A stretch of 64,000 nucleotides of DNA from Sinimarinibacterium arenosum (lineage in GTDB: Bacteria > Pseudomonadota > Gammaproteobacteria > Nevskiales > Nevskiaceae): contig NZ_SUKF01000006.1 of the NCBI RefSeq assembly GCF_005047655.1, forward strand, positions 161,388 to 225,387, given 5' to 3'. Under the pieces are notes generated by a model. That model searched no databases. It saw nothing but the letters and a program-made list of their open reading frames with translations, and was not told the DNA's origin. The translations under genes and the position numbers were made by a program. Shown in pieces: positions 27,255-37,018 of the stretch. The first letter of the stretch is position 1, and every line of letters starts with the position of its first letter.

Positions 27255-28510
27255 GCTTTCCCCGATATCCCGAGTACAAGGACAGCGGGGTGGAGTGGTT
27301 GGGCGAGATCCCCGCCCATTGGACAGTCGCGCCGTTCAAACGCCTCGTTGAGTTTCAGAACGGTGCGGACCACAAGGCCGTCGAAGTCGACGAGGGCTAT
27401 CCTGTCTACGGCTCAGGCGGCGTATTCGCCCAAGCGTCGCAGTACCTATACGACGGCGAGTCGGTGCTTCTCGGTCGGAAAGGCACCATCGATAAGCCGC
27501 TTCACGTGACCGGTAGGTTCTGGACGGTCGACACGATGTATTGGACACGAATCAGGCGAGAAGCGAACGGGAAGTTTTGCTATTACGTAGCAGCGTCCAT
27601 TCCATTCGCTTACTACTCGACAAATACCGCGCTGCCGAGCATGACCCAGAGCGCGCTTGGCGCGCACGCAATCGCTTATCCCGAGAAGCTGGAACAAACC
27701 ACCATCGCCGCCTTCCTTGACCACGAAACCGCCAAGATCGATGCGCTGGTGGCGGAGCAGGAAAAGCTGATCGCGCTGCTCAAGGAAAAACGTCAGGCCG
27801 TCATCTCCCACGCCGTCACCAAGGGGATCAACCCCGATGCCCCGATGAAACCCTCCGGCATCGAATGGCTGGGGGATGTGCCAGCGCATTGGACAATGGC
27901 GAGACTGAAAAACGTGTCGCCCTTCATTACGGTGGGCATAGTCGTGAATCCGAGCGACTACGTGTCTGAGGACGGACTGCCTTTTATTTACGGGGGCGAC
28001 ATCTCGGAGGGAAGTATTGATGCGGACGCTGCCCGCCGAATCTCTCCGGAACATAGCGAAAAGAATTCCAAGACGAGACTTGAAACGGGAGATCTGCTCA
28101 CAGTTCGCGTTGGGGCCCCCGGGGTCACGGCTGTTGTTGGTCCTGACTGCGAGGGCGGAAACTGCGCATCCGTAATGCTGATTCGTCGCGGAGCCTTCGA
28201 CTCCCGTTGGCTTTGCTTCGCGATGAACAGTCGCATGGTCCGGTTCCAGGTGGAAGTCGTGCAGTACGGTGCCGCTCAGGAGCAGTTCAACATCAGTCAC
28301 GCGATCAACTTCTGGATCGCAGTTCCTCCACGAGCCGAGCAGGCGGAGATTGCGGACGGGCTGACGCGTGAAACGGCTGATATTGATTCGCTGATTTCGG
28401 AAGCCGAGTGCGCCATCAATCTCCTCAAAGAACGCCGCTCCGCCCTGATCTCTGCCGCCGTCACGGGCCAGATCGACGTGCGGGGGACTGTCGAGGCCCA
28501 AGCCGCATGA
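27251..28510 (+). CDS. hsdS: Type I restriction specificity subunit S
   Basis: 419 residues with two target-recognition domains, each starting with the same YKDSGVEWLG(E)IPAHW / PSGIEWLGDVPAHW motif (about residues 10 and 200), and each followed by a coiled-coil spacer (KIDALVAEQEKLIALLKEKRQAVIS; DIDSLISEAECAINLLKERRSALIS). The two recognition halves differ, so the DNA target should be bipartite and asymmetric. Overlaps both the Fic gene and the next gene by 4 bases. Confidence 0.95.
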
Positions 28511-28962
28511 GCGAGCAAAGCGCCGCCATCGTCGACTTCATCGCCAAGCTGATGCCCTTGTACGACGGTGAAGACCACGAACGCGTCTGGTGCGCACGCT
28601 CGCTGGAAGATGGCACCTTGTTGCTTCCCCAGCCGGGCGGCGAAGACGATGACCCCGACAACGACTTCATCCGCGTGCGATGGCAGGGCGTACCCGAGCG
28701 TGAACAGGTCGTGTCCGGCAGCGACATCGCGACGCTCGCTGTGGTCAGGTACGTTGAGTTTCACGGCGTCGGCCGGCCGGCGAAAGATGTCGCAGCGGAG
28801 CTGGCCCACCTGTCGCAGCATTTTACCTTCAAGACCGGCTGCTCGCTTTACCTACCCTACGAGCCGACAGGCCCCGATCTGGTCTCTGCTGTCCGCAAAG
28901 CAGTGAGCCGGATGGGTGAAAGCGCAGTGGTCAATCTACTCACGAAAACTGCCGGATTCTGA
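28507..28962 (+). CDS. Hypothetical protein coupled to hsdS
   Basis: 151 residues starting in the ATGA overlap with hsdS. Acidic middle (PGGEDDDPDNDF), no recognised domain. Being translationally coupled to hsdS it is probably real. It might be a small partner of the R-M system or of the next gene. Confidence 0.6.
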   Translation: MSEQSAAIVDFIAKLMPLYDGEDHERVWCARSLEDGTLLLPQPGGEDDDPDNDFIRVRWQGVPEREQVVSGSDIATLAVVRYVEFHGVGRPAKDVAAELAHLSQHFTFKTGCSLYLPYEPTGPDLVSAVRKAVSRMGESAVVNLLTKTAGF

Positions 28963-29139
28963 GGACGCCGATGATCCGGCAGAGCCACCCATCTTCCGGA
29001 CAGGAACTCCGCCGTGATCCAACACCTCTTGGCGGCACAACGCGCTTTCCGCTTCTGATCCTGGAGTGTTGACCCGGGCTGATTTCCACTGCTGTCATGC
29101 CATCATCAGAACAATCACACTCGAACAAGGGAGCGATTC

Positions 29140-31239
29140 ATGAGCAGCACGCTGACCGCGCACGAGCAGCCACTATCCAAGATCTTCAGCGATGACTACG
29201 TGTTCTCGATTCCGGGCTACCAGCGTCCGTACTCGTGGACGACCGAGCAGGCGCGTGAGCTGATCGACGACCTTCATGGCTTCATGAAAAGTTCGGACAA
29301 GGCGCTGGGGGACATTCCACCCTACTTCCTCGGCAGCATTGTCCTGATCAAGCAGGAGTCCCAGCCACCGACCACCGTCGTTGATGGGCAGCAGCGCCTG
29401 ACGACACTGACGCTGTTGCTGTCCGCCATCAGGGCCAAAACCGCGGACGACAAAGCCAAGAGCGGCCTGTCCAGGCTGATCTACGAACAGGGCGACGTCA
29501 TTCTCAACACCGAGAATCACTACCGGCTGACGTTGCGCGAACGGGACCGTGATTTCTTCCGCGAGTACGTGCAGCACGATGGCGGCATCGACCAGTTGAT
29601 TGTTCTCTCGAAGGACCTCCCCGACAGCCAGAACAACCTGCGCGAGAACGCGCGCCTGTTCATGAACCGCCTTGATGAGCTGAACGAAGGTGAGCGGGTC
29701 AAGCTGGCGCAGTTCATCGCCACGCGCTGCTATCTGGTGACCGTCTGCACACCGGATCTGGATTCCGCGTACCGCATCTTCAATGTGCTCAACAGTCGCG
29801 GACTGGACCTGAGCGCAACCGACATTCTCAAGGCGGAAATTGTCGGCAAGATCGGCGCCGGCAAGCGGGATCACTACACGGAAGTCTGGGAGAACATCGA
29901 AGACGATCTGGGCCGTGAGGACTTCGGCAATCTCTTCAGCCATATCCGCATGATCCACCGCAAGGCCAAGCCGCAGGGCACGGTGCTCAAGGAGTTCCGC
30001 GAGCATGTTGTGTATGCGTCTCCGGAAGCCTTCATGGACGGGGTGCTCGCGCCCCTTGCCGCCGCCTACGAGGAAATCACGGACGCGGCCTACACCAGCC
30101 CGAAGGACGCCGAGGCCGTCAACACGCATCTGTACTGGCTGAATCGGATCGAGTTCAAGGACTGGATGCCGGCGGCGCTGGTTTTCATGTCGCGTCATCG
30201 CAATGACCATGACCGCATGGTGGCGTTCTTCCGCGACCTGGAGCGTCTCGTGTATTCGATGCTGATCGGCCGCTGGGGGATCAACGAACGCATCGAGCGG
30301 TGTTCGGCGCTGACGAAGGCCATCGAATCGGGTCAGGATCTGTGGGCACCGGGATCGCCGCTGCTGCTCACGGACATCGAGAGGGGCGCGACGTATCAGG
30401 CGCTCAACGGGCCGCTCTACAGCACGCATTCCGCGCGTGCGCTGTCTCTCCTGCTACTGCGGCTGGATGCCCTCCTTTCCGGCGGCGGCGCGACGTACAA
30501 CTACAACGTCGTCACCGTTGAACATGTGCTGCCGCAGAACCCGCAGGCGGGCAGCACCTGGCTGGACTGGTTCCCGGACGAAGAGATCCGGCAGCAATGG
30601 GTGCATCGGCTCGGCAATCTCGCGCTGCTGACACGCAAGAAGAACAGCTCGGCCAGCAACTACGACTTCGACCGCAAGAAGAACTCGTACTTCGCCAAGG
30701 GCGGTGTATCACCGTTTGCGATGACGACACAGGTGCTTGCCGGCGATCACTGGGATCTCGAAACCGTCGAGAAGTGGCAGTCCGAAAGGCTGGCGATTCT
30801 TGAGAAGCACTGGGCGCTGGAAGATCGCGTCATGCCTGTGAGCGGGCCCCAAGTGTCGAGCGGGCCGCGTGAGCGCGCTGAACTGATCGACATCGATCGC
30901 TTGTTTTTCTGCAAGGCATCCGGGGCCGATGCCACGGCACGGTGTACGGCGGAAGGCCTGTGGGTCTTGAAGGGGTCGACCGGCCGATCGGAGACAACCG
31001 AGTCTCTGAAAGAGCATACGTATCGCGACATCAGATCAACCCTTCTGAAGCAGGGCGTCATCGTCGATTCGGGCGACGGCCGCATTCGCTTCGAGCAGGA
31101 CTTCCTCTTCAAGCGGCCCAGCGCCGCTGCTGTTGCGGTAACCGGTCGCGCAGCGAACGGCTGGACCGAGTGGAAGGATGCCGAAGGCATGTCTCTACGT
31201 GAAGCCTGCGGACTTGGCCCCTCGGAGGGAACCGAATGA
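29140..31239 (+). CDS. DUF262-DUF1524-DUF4357 protein, GmrSD-like nuclease
   Basis: 699 residues. The N-terminal DUF262 (GmrS-like) part has IPGYQRPYSW near 25-33 and DGQQRLTTLTL near 82-92, the ParB/DndB-like NTPase fold. The middle carries a DUF1524/HNH-type block, VEHVLPQNPQ near 460 with LGNLALLTRKKNSSASN. The C-terminus (about 580-699) matches DUF4357 (WVLKGSTGR ... ANGWTEWKD). GmrSD and related BrxU proteins are type IV restriction enzymes cutting modified DNA. That activity is inferred here. It has its own 177-base upstream gap, so may be separately promoted. Confidence 0.85.
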   Translation: MSSTLTAHEQPLSKIFSDDYVFSIPGYQRPYSWTTEQARELIDDLHGFMKSSDKALGDIPPYFLGSIVLIKQESQPPTTVVDGQQRLTTLTLLLSAIRAKTADDKAKSGLSRLIYEQGDVILNTENHYRLTLRERDRDFFREYVQHDGGIDQLIVLSKDLPDSQNNLRENARLFMNRLDELNEGERVKLAQFIATRCYLVTVCTPDLDSAYRIFNVLNSRGLDLSATDILKAEIVGKIGAGKRDHYTEVWENIEDDLGREDFGNLFSHIRMIHRKAKPQGTVLKEFREHVVYASPEAFMDGVLAPLAAAYEEITDAAYTSPKDAEAVNTHLYWLNRIEFKDWMPAALVFMSRHRNDHDRMVAFFRDLERLVYSMLIGRWGINERIERCSALTKAIESGQDLWAPGSPLLLTDIERGATYQALNGPLYSTHSARALSLLLLRLDALLSGGGATYNYNVVTVEHVLPQNPQAGSTWLDWFPDEEIRQQWVHRLGNLALLTRKKNSSASNYDFDRKKNSYFAKGGVSPFAMTTQVLAGDHWDLETVEKWQSERLAILEKHWALEDRVMPVSGPQVSSGPRERAELIDIDRLFFCKASGADATARCTAEGLWVLKGSTGRSETTESLKEHTYRDIRSTLLKQGVIVDSGDGRIRFEQDFLFKRPSAAAVAVTGRAANGWTEWKDAEGMSLREACGLGPSEGTE

Positions 31240-31340
31240 CCGGATACGGTCTGTCGGCACGGGGACGGCCTTCCCAGGGTTCATTGGTGGAAAGTTGACG
31301 ATTACCGACATTCGGCGTACAAGGCCTTGATCGCCAATGG

Positions 31341-31360
31341 AAGTCGGTAGTTCCCGACTT
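31341..31360. promoter_or_regulatory. Inverted repeat upstream of hipBA-like genes
   Basis: AAGTCGG and CCGACTT are separated by 6 bases, 26 bases before the GTG of the HTH gene. HipB-type antitoxins commonly repress their own operon through such repeats. Confidence 0.5.
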
Positions 31361-31386
31361 TTCAAGGATTCAGGGAACGCCGAACC

Positions 31387-31653
31387 GTGAAGTCGCCTAA
31401 GACCAACTTTTCAAGAATCGCACGAGGCCACGCCCAGCGCGGAAATGACGCTGACCTGCTGGCGCTGGCGGATACCGTGCGTGCAGCACGCACGGATGCC
31501 AACCTGACCCAGGCCGATCTGGCACTGGTGTCCGGTGTGGGACGCGACACCATCATCGCGCTGGAGAACGGACGGCCCGGCGTCTCGCTGGGTTCAGCGC
31601 TGCGGGTGTTGAAGGGGCTGGGCCTGACCCTGGCGCCAGTGCCGAGGCGCTGA
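31387..31653 (+). CDS. HipB-like XRE antitoxin
   Basis: 88 residues from GTG 31387, helix-turn-helix at about 40-80 (NLTQADLALVSGVGRDTIIALENGRP). Its stop overlaps the HipA start. It should bind HipA and the repeat at 31341. Confidence 0.87.
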   Translation: MKSPKTNFSRIARGHAQRGNDADLLALADTVRAARTDANLTQADLALVSGVGRDTIIALENGRPGVSLGSALRVLKGLGLTLAPVPRR

Positions 31654-32915
31654 TGCTCGCAGTCATTCACAGTCGGGGCCGGGTCGGTAGCCTGCGTGCC
31701 GTGGAAGGCGCGCTGGAATTCAGCTACGCGCCGGACTGGTTGCAAAGCGCCGGCGCATTCCCGCTTTCACCGCGCCTGGCATTGCGGGAGGCGCCATGGC
31801 GCGGCGATGAAGTGCTGTTCTTCTTCGCCAATCTCCTGCCCGAAGGCGCAGTGCTGGAGACGCTGATCCGGCTGCGTCGCCTGCCGCGCGGCAATGTCTA
31901 TCGCCTGCTGGAAGCCTTTGGCCGCGAATGCGCAGGCGCGTTCGATATCGTGCCGGAAGCCGAAGCCAGACATGTGTCACGCACGGCATCGAAAACATCT
32001 AACTACCGGGAATATCCGCCCGCGACTCTGGCAGAGGATCTGGCGCGGCTACGCGACAACATTCCACTGATGGCCGGTCACGCCGAGCTGCGCCTGTCAT
32101 TGGCCGGCGCGCAGGACAAGATCCCGGTGCGCTACGCGGAAGGCGCGTTATGGCTGCCACAGGGCAATGCACCGTCCACGCATATCCTGAAACCTGCCCT
32201 GCACCCGCAGAAGCTGTTTCCCGATTCGGTGATGAATGAGGCCTTCTGCATGCGCCTGGCCGCAGCACTGGGTCTGCCGGCGGCCGCGGTCACCGTCCTG
32301 ATGGAACCGGAACCGGTGCTGTTGATCGAGCGCTATGACCGCGTCGTTGCAAGAGACCGGATCGAGCGCCTGCACCAGCTCGACCTGTGCCAGCTCGCGG
32401 GTGTACTGCCGGCGCAGAAATATGAGGTCGATGGCGGGCCGGGTTTCAAGACGTGCTTCGAGCTGATCGACGCGCACAGCGCAGCGCCCGCACGCGGTCG
32501 CCTTCAACTGGTGGACTGGACCCTATTCAATCTGCTGATCGGCAACGCAGACGCGCACGCCAAGAATCTGGCCATGCTCTACGGCGCGGATGGCAGGCTG
32601 CGTCTGGCGCCTGCTTATGATCTGCTGGCGACCGGCTATTGGTCCGAGCTGTCGGACCGGATGGCGATGGCTATCGGCGGCGAGCGGCGCCCGGCTTGGG
32701 TACAGGCACGCCATTGGCAGCGGTTCTGCGAAAGCCTGGGGCTGAATACCGTGCAGCTCCGGCGGCGTGCGCGGGACCTGTGTGCGAAGGCGTTGACTCA
32801 CAAGGATGAGGTGATGGCTGCACTGGAGGTACCGTTACCGCTGGCGCAGCATCTGACAGCGACGCTGGAACGCAACAGCGAGAGAATCGAAAACAAGATC
32901 GGGGGGGCCGCATGA
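31653..32915 (+). CDS. HipA-like serine/threonine kinase toxin
   Basis: 420 residues with HipA landmarks: LSLAGAQDK near 148, ILKPA, NEAFCMRLAAALGL, LLIERYDR, catalytic loop GNADAHAKN near 297 and the metal-site LAPAYDLLA. In E. coli HipA phosphorylates glutamyl-tRNA synthetase and induces dormancy. The target here is unknown. The start overlaps hipB, and the stop overlaps the hsdR start by 4 bases, so toxin and restriction nuclease are translationally coupled. Confidence 0.92.
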   Translation: MLAVIHSRGRVGSLRAVEGALEFSYAPDWLQSAGAFPLSPRLALREAPWRGDEVLFFFANLLPEGAVLETLIRLRRLPRGNVYRLLEAFGRECAGAFDIVPEAEARHVSRTASKTSNYREYPPATLAEDLARLRDNIPLMAGHAELRLSLAGAQDKIPVRYAEGALWLPQGNAPSTHILKPALHPQKLFPDSVMNEAFCMRLAAALGLPAAAVTVLMEPEPVLLIERYDRVVARDRIERLHQLDLCQLAGVLPAQKYEVDGGPGFKTCFELIDAHSAAPARGRLQLVDWTLFNLLIGNADAHAKNLAMLYGADGRLRLAPAYDLLATGYWSELSDRMAMAIGGERRPAWVQARHWQRFCESLGLNTVQLRRRARDLCAKALTHKDEVMAALEVPLPLAQHLTATLERNSERIENKIGGAA

Positions 32916-35900
32916 GCCTGCACAAGGAAATCGAGTTCGAGAACGACATCTGTGCGCATCTCGCCGCGCACGGTTGGCTGTATGCGCAGAAGGACGCAGC
33001 CGACTATGACCGTGCCCGCGCATTGTTTCCGGCGGATGTGATCGCCTGGGTTCAGGCCTCTCAGCAACAGGCTTGGGAAGCCCTGAGCAAAAGCCACGGA
33101 GCGGCCACCGAGGCGGTGCTGCTCGACCGAATCCGCAAGCAGCTCGACGACCGCGGCACGCTGGACGTGCTGCGTCATGGCGTCGAGATGATGGGGCTGC
33201 GGCAACCACTGACACTGGCGCAGTTCAAGCCGGCGCTGGCGATGAATGAGGATATCGTCGCGCGTTATGAGGCCAATCGCCTGCGCGTGGTGCGGCAGGT
33301 GAAGTATTCGTTGCACAACGAGAACTCCATCGATCTGGTGCTGTTCCTCAACGGCATCCCGGTTGCGACGGTAGAGCTGAAGTCCGATTTCACGCAGAGC
33401 GTGGAGGATGCGGTCGATCAGTACCGCTTTGACCGTCACCCACGCCCCAAGGGCCAGTCCGCGGCCGAGCCGCTGCTCGACTTTCCGCGCGGGGCGCTGG
33501 TGCATTTCGCCGTCAGCAACAGCGAAGCGAAGATGACGACGAAGCTGGCCGGCGCGGTGACGACGTTCCTGCCGTTCAATCAGGGGGACCATGGCGCAGC
33601 CGGCAATCCGGTGAACCCCAATGGCCATCGCACCGCCTACCTGTGGGAACAGGTGTGGGCACGCGCAAGCTGGCTGGAGATCATCGGCCGCTATCTGGTC
33701 GCGCCACGCGACGACAAGAAGAAGATCAAGGCGATCATCTTTCCGCGCTATCACCAGCTCGATGCGACGCGCTCGCTGGTGGCAAAGGTTCTGGAGGAAG
33801 GGCCGGGGCAGAAATATCTGATCCAGCACTCCGCTGGATCGGGCAAGACCAACTCGATTGCGTGGACCGCGCACTTCCTGGCGGATCTGCATAACGCCGG
33901 GCACGACAAGCTGTTCGATACCGTGCTGGTGGTCAGCGACCGCAACGTGCTCGATTCACAGCTCCAGGACGCGATCTTCGACTTTCAGCGCACCACCGGC
34001 GTGGTGGCAACGATCAAGAACGAGAGCGGATCGAAGAGCGCCCAGCTCGCCGAGGCTCTGTCCGGCAACAAGAAGATCGTGGTCTGCACGATCCAGACTT
34101 TCCCGCATGCATTGGCTGCGGTGCAGGAGCTGGCAGCAACGCAGGGCAAGCGCTTTGCCGTGATTGCCGATGAGGCACACAGCTCGCAGACGGGCGAAGC
34201 CGCGTCCAAGCTCAAGCAGGTGCTGTCGGCCGACGAATTGAAGGAACTGGCCGACGGCGGCGAGATCAGCACGGAAGATGTCCTGGCAGCACAGATGACT
34301 GCACGCGCAGCGGAATCCGGGATCACCTATGTCGCCTTCACTGCCACACCGAAGGCCAAGACTCTGGAACTGTTCGGCCGGCGGCCGAAGCCCGATCTCC
34401 CGGCCGGCCCCGACAATCTGCCCGCACCGTTCCACGTCTATTCGATGCGGCAGGCGATCGAGGAAGGTTTCATCCTCGACGTGCTGAAGAACTACACGCC
34501 CTACAAGTTGGCCTTCAAGCTCGCCAGCGAGGGGAAGGAATGGGACGACAAGGCGGTTGCGCGCGACGACGCAATGAAAGGCCTGATGCGCTGGGTGCGG
34601 CTGCATCCGTACAACATCAGCCAGAAGGTGCAAATCGTCGTCGAGCACTTCCGCGAGAACGTGGCGCCGCTGCTCGATGGCTACGCCAAGGCGATGGTGG
34701 TGGTGGGCAGCCGGCAGGAGGCGGTGCGCTGGCAGCTCGCGATCGACAAGTACATCAAGAGCCAGGGTTACCGGATCGGCACGCTGGTCGCGTTTTCTGG
34801 CGAGGTCAATGACAAGGAGTCTGGCCCCGATCCGTTCTCCGAAAACTCAAAGTCGCTGAATCCGAACCTGAAGGGCCGCGACATCCGGCAGGCGTTTGCT
34901 CAGGACGAGTATCAGATCCTGCTGGTTGCGAATAAATTCCAGACCGGCTTTGACCAACCGCTGCTGTGCGGCATGTACGTGGACAAGCGGCTCGCCGGCA
35001 TCCAGGCCGTCCAGACCCTGTCGCGGCTCAACCGCGCGTATCCAGGCAAGGACACGACGTACATCCTCGACTTCGTCAATGACCCCGAGGAAATTCTGGC
35101 GGCGTTCAAGACCTACCACACGACGGCAGAGCTGGACGGCGTCACCGACCCCAATCTCGTCTTCGACCTGCGCGCCAAACTCGACGCCAGCGGTCACTAC
35201 GATGACAACGAGGTCGAGCGCGTCGTCCGGGCCGAGCTGAATCCCAAGGGTAGCCAGTCGGAATTGAGCGCGGCAATCGAGCCGGTCGCTGACCGTCTGC
35301 TGAAATCCTACACGGCGGCAAAGCGGGCATTGAGCGCGGCACGAGAACGCAAGGACGCCAACGCCGAGCAGGAAGCACAGAACGAGATCAATGCGCTGGC
35401 GATGTTCAAACGCGATATCGGCACCTTCGGCCGCGTCTACGCCTTCCTGTCACAGATCTTCGACTACGGAAACACGTCGCTGGAAAAGCGTGCGATCTTC
35501 TTCAGGCGCCTGCTGCCGCTACTGGAGTTCGGCAGAGAACGCGACACTGTCGATCTTTCGAAAGTCGTGCTGACCCATCACAAGCTGAAATCACTCGGCG
35601 CCACCAAACTCGATCTCTACTCTGGTCAGGCCACAACGCTGCAAGCTATGACCGAAGCCGGCGCCGGCGAAGTCCGCGAGCCGGAGAAGGTCTACCTCGC
35701 CCAGATCATCGCCAAACTGAATGAGCTGTTCGAAGGCGAGCTGTCGGACGACGACAAGCTGGTCTACGTCAACAATGTGCTCAAGGGGAAGCTGCTGGAA
35801 TCAGACGTGCTGGCCGCTCAGGCCAGGAGCAATACCAAAGAGCAATTCGCCAACTCCCCCGACTTGGCCAACGAGATCCTGAACGCCATCATGGACGCGC

Positions 35901-36025
35901 TGGGCGCGCACCAGACCATGAGCAAGCAGGCACTGGATTCACCGAAGGTGCGCGAAGGACTGAAGGACGTATTGCTGGGGCCGGCCGGGCTGTATGAAGC
36001 GCTACGAGAACGGACCGCACAGTGA
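32912..36025 (+). CDS. hsdR: Type I restriction subunit R (nuclease-translocase)
   Basis: 1,037 residues, normal length. The nuclease site VATVELKSD lies near 150-158, Walker A HSAGSGKT near 305, DEAH box VIADEAHSSQT near 418, and helicase motif VI-like QTLSRLNRAYPGK near 705. C-terminal helical region binds the M2S core. It translocates unmodified DNA using ATP and cuts at collisions. Its ATG lies in the stop of hipA. All catalytic motifs are present, so the system appears intact. Confidence 0.95.
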   Translation: MSLHKEIEFENDICAHLAAHGWLYAQKDAADYDRARALFPADVIAWVQASQQQAWEALSKSHGAATEAVLLDRIRKQLDDRGTLDVLRHGVEMMGLRQPLTLAQFKPALAMNEDIVARYEANRLRVVRQVKYSLHNENSIDLVLFLNGIPVATVELKSDFTQSVEDAVDQYRFDRHPRPKGQSAAEPLLDFPRGALVHFAVSNSEAKMTTKLAGAVTTFLPFNQGDHGAAGNPVNPNGHRTAYLWEQVWARASWLEIIGRYLVAPRDDKKKIKAIIFPRYHQLDATRSLVAKVLEEGPGQKYLIQHSAGSGKTNSIAWTAHFLADLHNAGHDKLFDTVLVVSDRNVLDSQLQDAIFDFQRTTGVVATIKNESGSKSAQLAEALSGNKKIVVCTIQTFPHALAAVQELAATQGKRFAVIADEAHSSQTGEAASKLKQVLSADELKELADGGEISTEDVLAAQMTARAAESGITYVAFTATPKAKTLELFGRRPKPDLPAGPDNLPAPFHVYSMRQAIEEGFILDVLKNYTPYKLAFKLASEGKEWDDKAVARDDAMKGLMRWVRLHPYNISQKVQIVVEHFRENVAPLLDGYAKAMVVVGSRQEAVRWQLAIDKYIKSQGYRIGTLVAFSGEVNDKESGPDPFSENSKSLNPNLKGRDIRQAFAQDEYQILLVANKFQTGFDQPLLCGMYVDKRLAGIQAVQTLSRLNRAYPGKDTTYILDFVNDPEEILAAFKTYHTTAELDGVTDPNLVFDLRAKLDASGHYDDNEVERVVRAELNPKGSQSELSAAIEPVADRLLKSYTAAKRALSAARERKDANAEQEAQNEINALAMFKRDIGTFGRVYAFLSQIFDYGNTSLEKRAIFFRRLLPLLEFGRERDTVDLSKVVLTHHKLKSLGATKLDLYSGQATTLQAMTEAGAGEVREPEKVYLAQIIAKLNELFEGELSDDDKLVYVNNVLKGKLLESDVLAAQARSNTKEQFANSPDLANEILNAIMDALGAHQTMSKQALDSPKVREGLKDVLLGPAGLYEALRERTAQ

Positions 36026-36156
36026 AGATCTCTTTTCGCTGGATTCCGCCACTCATTGAAAGAAGCGTCCGACTGCTATCGGGAGATCGGCACGTCGAGG
36101 GAAACGTCGTGGCCGTCGACACGGAAGTGCCGGTGTGGCACGAATTCGATCTTTAG
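36022..36156 (+). CDS. Possible 44-residue ORF overlapping hsdR end
   Basis: GTG at 36022 overlaps the hsdR stop, giving MKISFRWIPPLIERSVRLL... to TAG 36154. Coupled position is the only support. It could be a chance frame. Confidence 0.25.
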   Translation: MKISFRWIPPLIERSVRLLSGDRHVEGNVVAVDTEVPVWHEFDL

Positions 36157-36451
36157 GTCGAGGGCTCTGGCGGGCGCTTGGCCTTGACCTTGATTAGTGA
36201 CAGACCGTCGGCACCGCGCCCGTCCGGATTCAGCCCCAGGCGTCCGAATCGGCCACCGATTGCTCGGCCTCTATCGGGACAGTGAAACTTAGCTACAGTA
36301 CGAGAGAAGGACGGATTCGAAATGGCGCCCAGACGAACAATTTGTTTAGCAGACAGCTCGATGAACAAGCACATTGTTTTCTATCAGTTGCGAAGCTCGC
36401 CAATGGCCTGCTCCAAGAATGAATATGCGGACGAGTGTCCGGTGATTAGCT
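36157..36451. other. 295-base gap between hsdR and the cassette region
   Basis: No supported gene; a 73-codon minus-strand frame here has no visible homology signal. GC content drops from here to attR, unlike the R-M genes. Confidence 0.4.
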
Positions 36452-36452
36452 G

Positions 36453-36752
36453 TTGGGCAACGGAAGGAGGGAGCGCGTAAATGCAATCGGTGGATTTTTC
36501 AAGACCATTGGCTACATCGTCTGGTTCGGCACTGGCATCTGGGGCTTCTTCTTGTGCTTGGCCATTATTTCTAAGGTCGCTGGCTTCTGGGGCATTGTCG
36601 GTGCGTTAGTTCTCGGCCCAGTTACCTTTCTTGCCGCTCCTCTTTACGCGGGGTTCGCTTGGGGCAATTGGTTTCCACTTATTCTCAATTATGGCGGCGG
36701 CATCGCCGCAATGATCATAATTGGCATCGGTAGTGCCATGAGCAAAGAGTAA
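36453..36752 (+). CDS. Cassette-encoded small membrane protein
   Basis: The protein IGGFFKTIGYIVWFG... has three hydrophobic segments, ending GSAMSKE. It follows an integron-like core site GTTGGGC (36452-36458) and is followed 7 bases later by an attC-like site. The start is unclear: TTG at 36453 overlaps the core site and lacks a ribosome site, while the good GGAAGGAGG plus ATG at 36481 is in another frame that stops at 36609. A one-base indel just after ATG 36481 would explain this. Function unknown. Confidence 0.55.
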   Translation: MGNGRRERVNAIGGFFKTIGYIVWFGTGIWGFFLCLAIISKVAGFWGIVGALVLGPVTFLAAPLYAGFAWGNWFPLILNYGGGIAAMIIIGIGSAMSKE

Positions 36753-36759
36753 TGCTTTT

Positions 36760-36837
36760 GCCCAACCAGTCGTTCCAACCGACCCACTTGCCTGCGCTTC
36801 GCTACGGAAAGCGGTCGGCTGAACTCAAGCGTTGAGG
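36760..36837 (+). other. attC-like recombination site of an integron cassette
   Basis: R'' box GCCCAAC (36760-36766) and R' box GTTGAGG (36831-36837) flank imperfectly complementary arms: CAACCGACC (36776-36784) pairs with GGTCGGCTG (36813-36821), with further GTTC/GAAC pairing and unpaired bases, as in attC hairpins. The R' last base deviates from the GTTRRRY consensus. No integron integrase gene is in the window. Confidence 0.72.
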
Positions 36838-36838
36838 C

Positions 36839-36995
36839 TGTAGAAAAAGGTTTCGCCCCATGGCCGCGATAAAAATTTCTCTGCGACAGTTGCGTCGAAT
36901 GCGGTTCAAAATTCTGAGTGTGCTTTGAGCGATCTCACGCGAGCACTTTTTAGCGATTCCGAGGGGTGTTCGGAAACGTCCGGACTTTTTCTACA
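36839..36995. mobile_element. MITE-like 157-bp element with 11-bp terminal inverted repeats
   Basis: TGTAGAAAAAG (36839-36849) and its exact reverse complement CTTTTTCTACA (36985-36995) bound a non-coding stretch inserted right after the attC-like site and before the next core site. GTTTC occurs just inside both ends. No clear target duplication is seen. I cannot name the parent insertion sequence. Confidence 0.5.
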
Positions 36996-37018
36996 CTCTC
37001 GTTGGGTGTCATAAAAGC

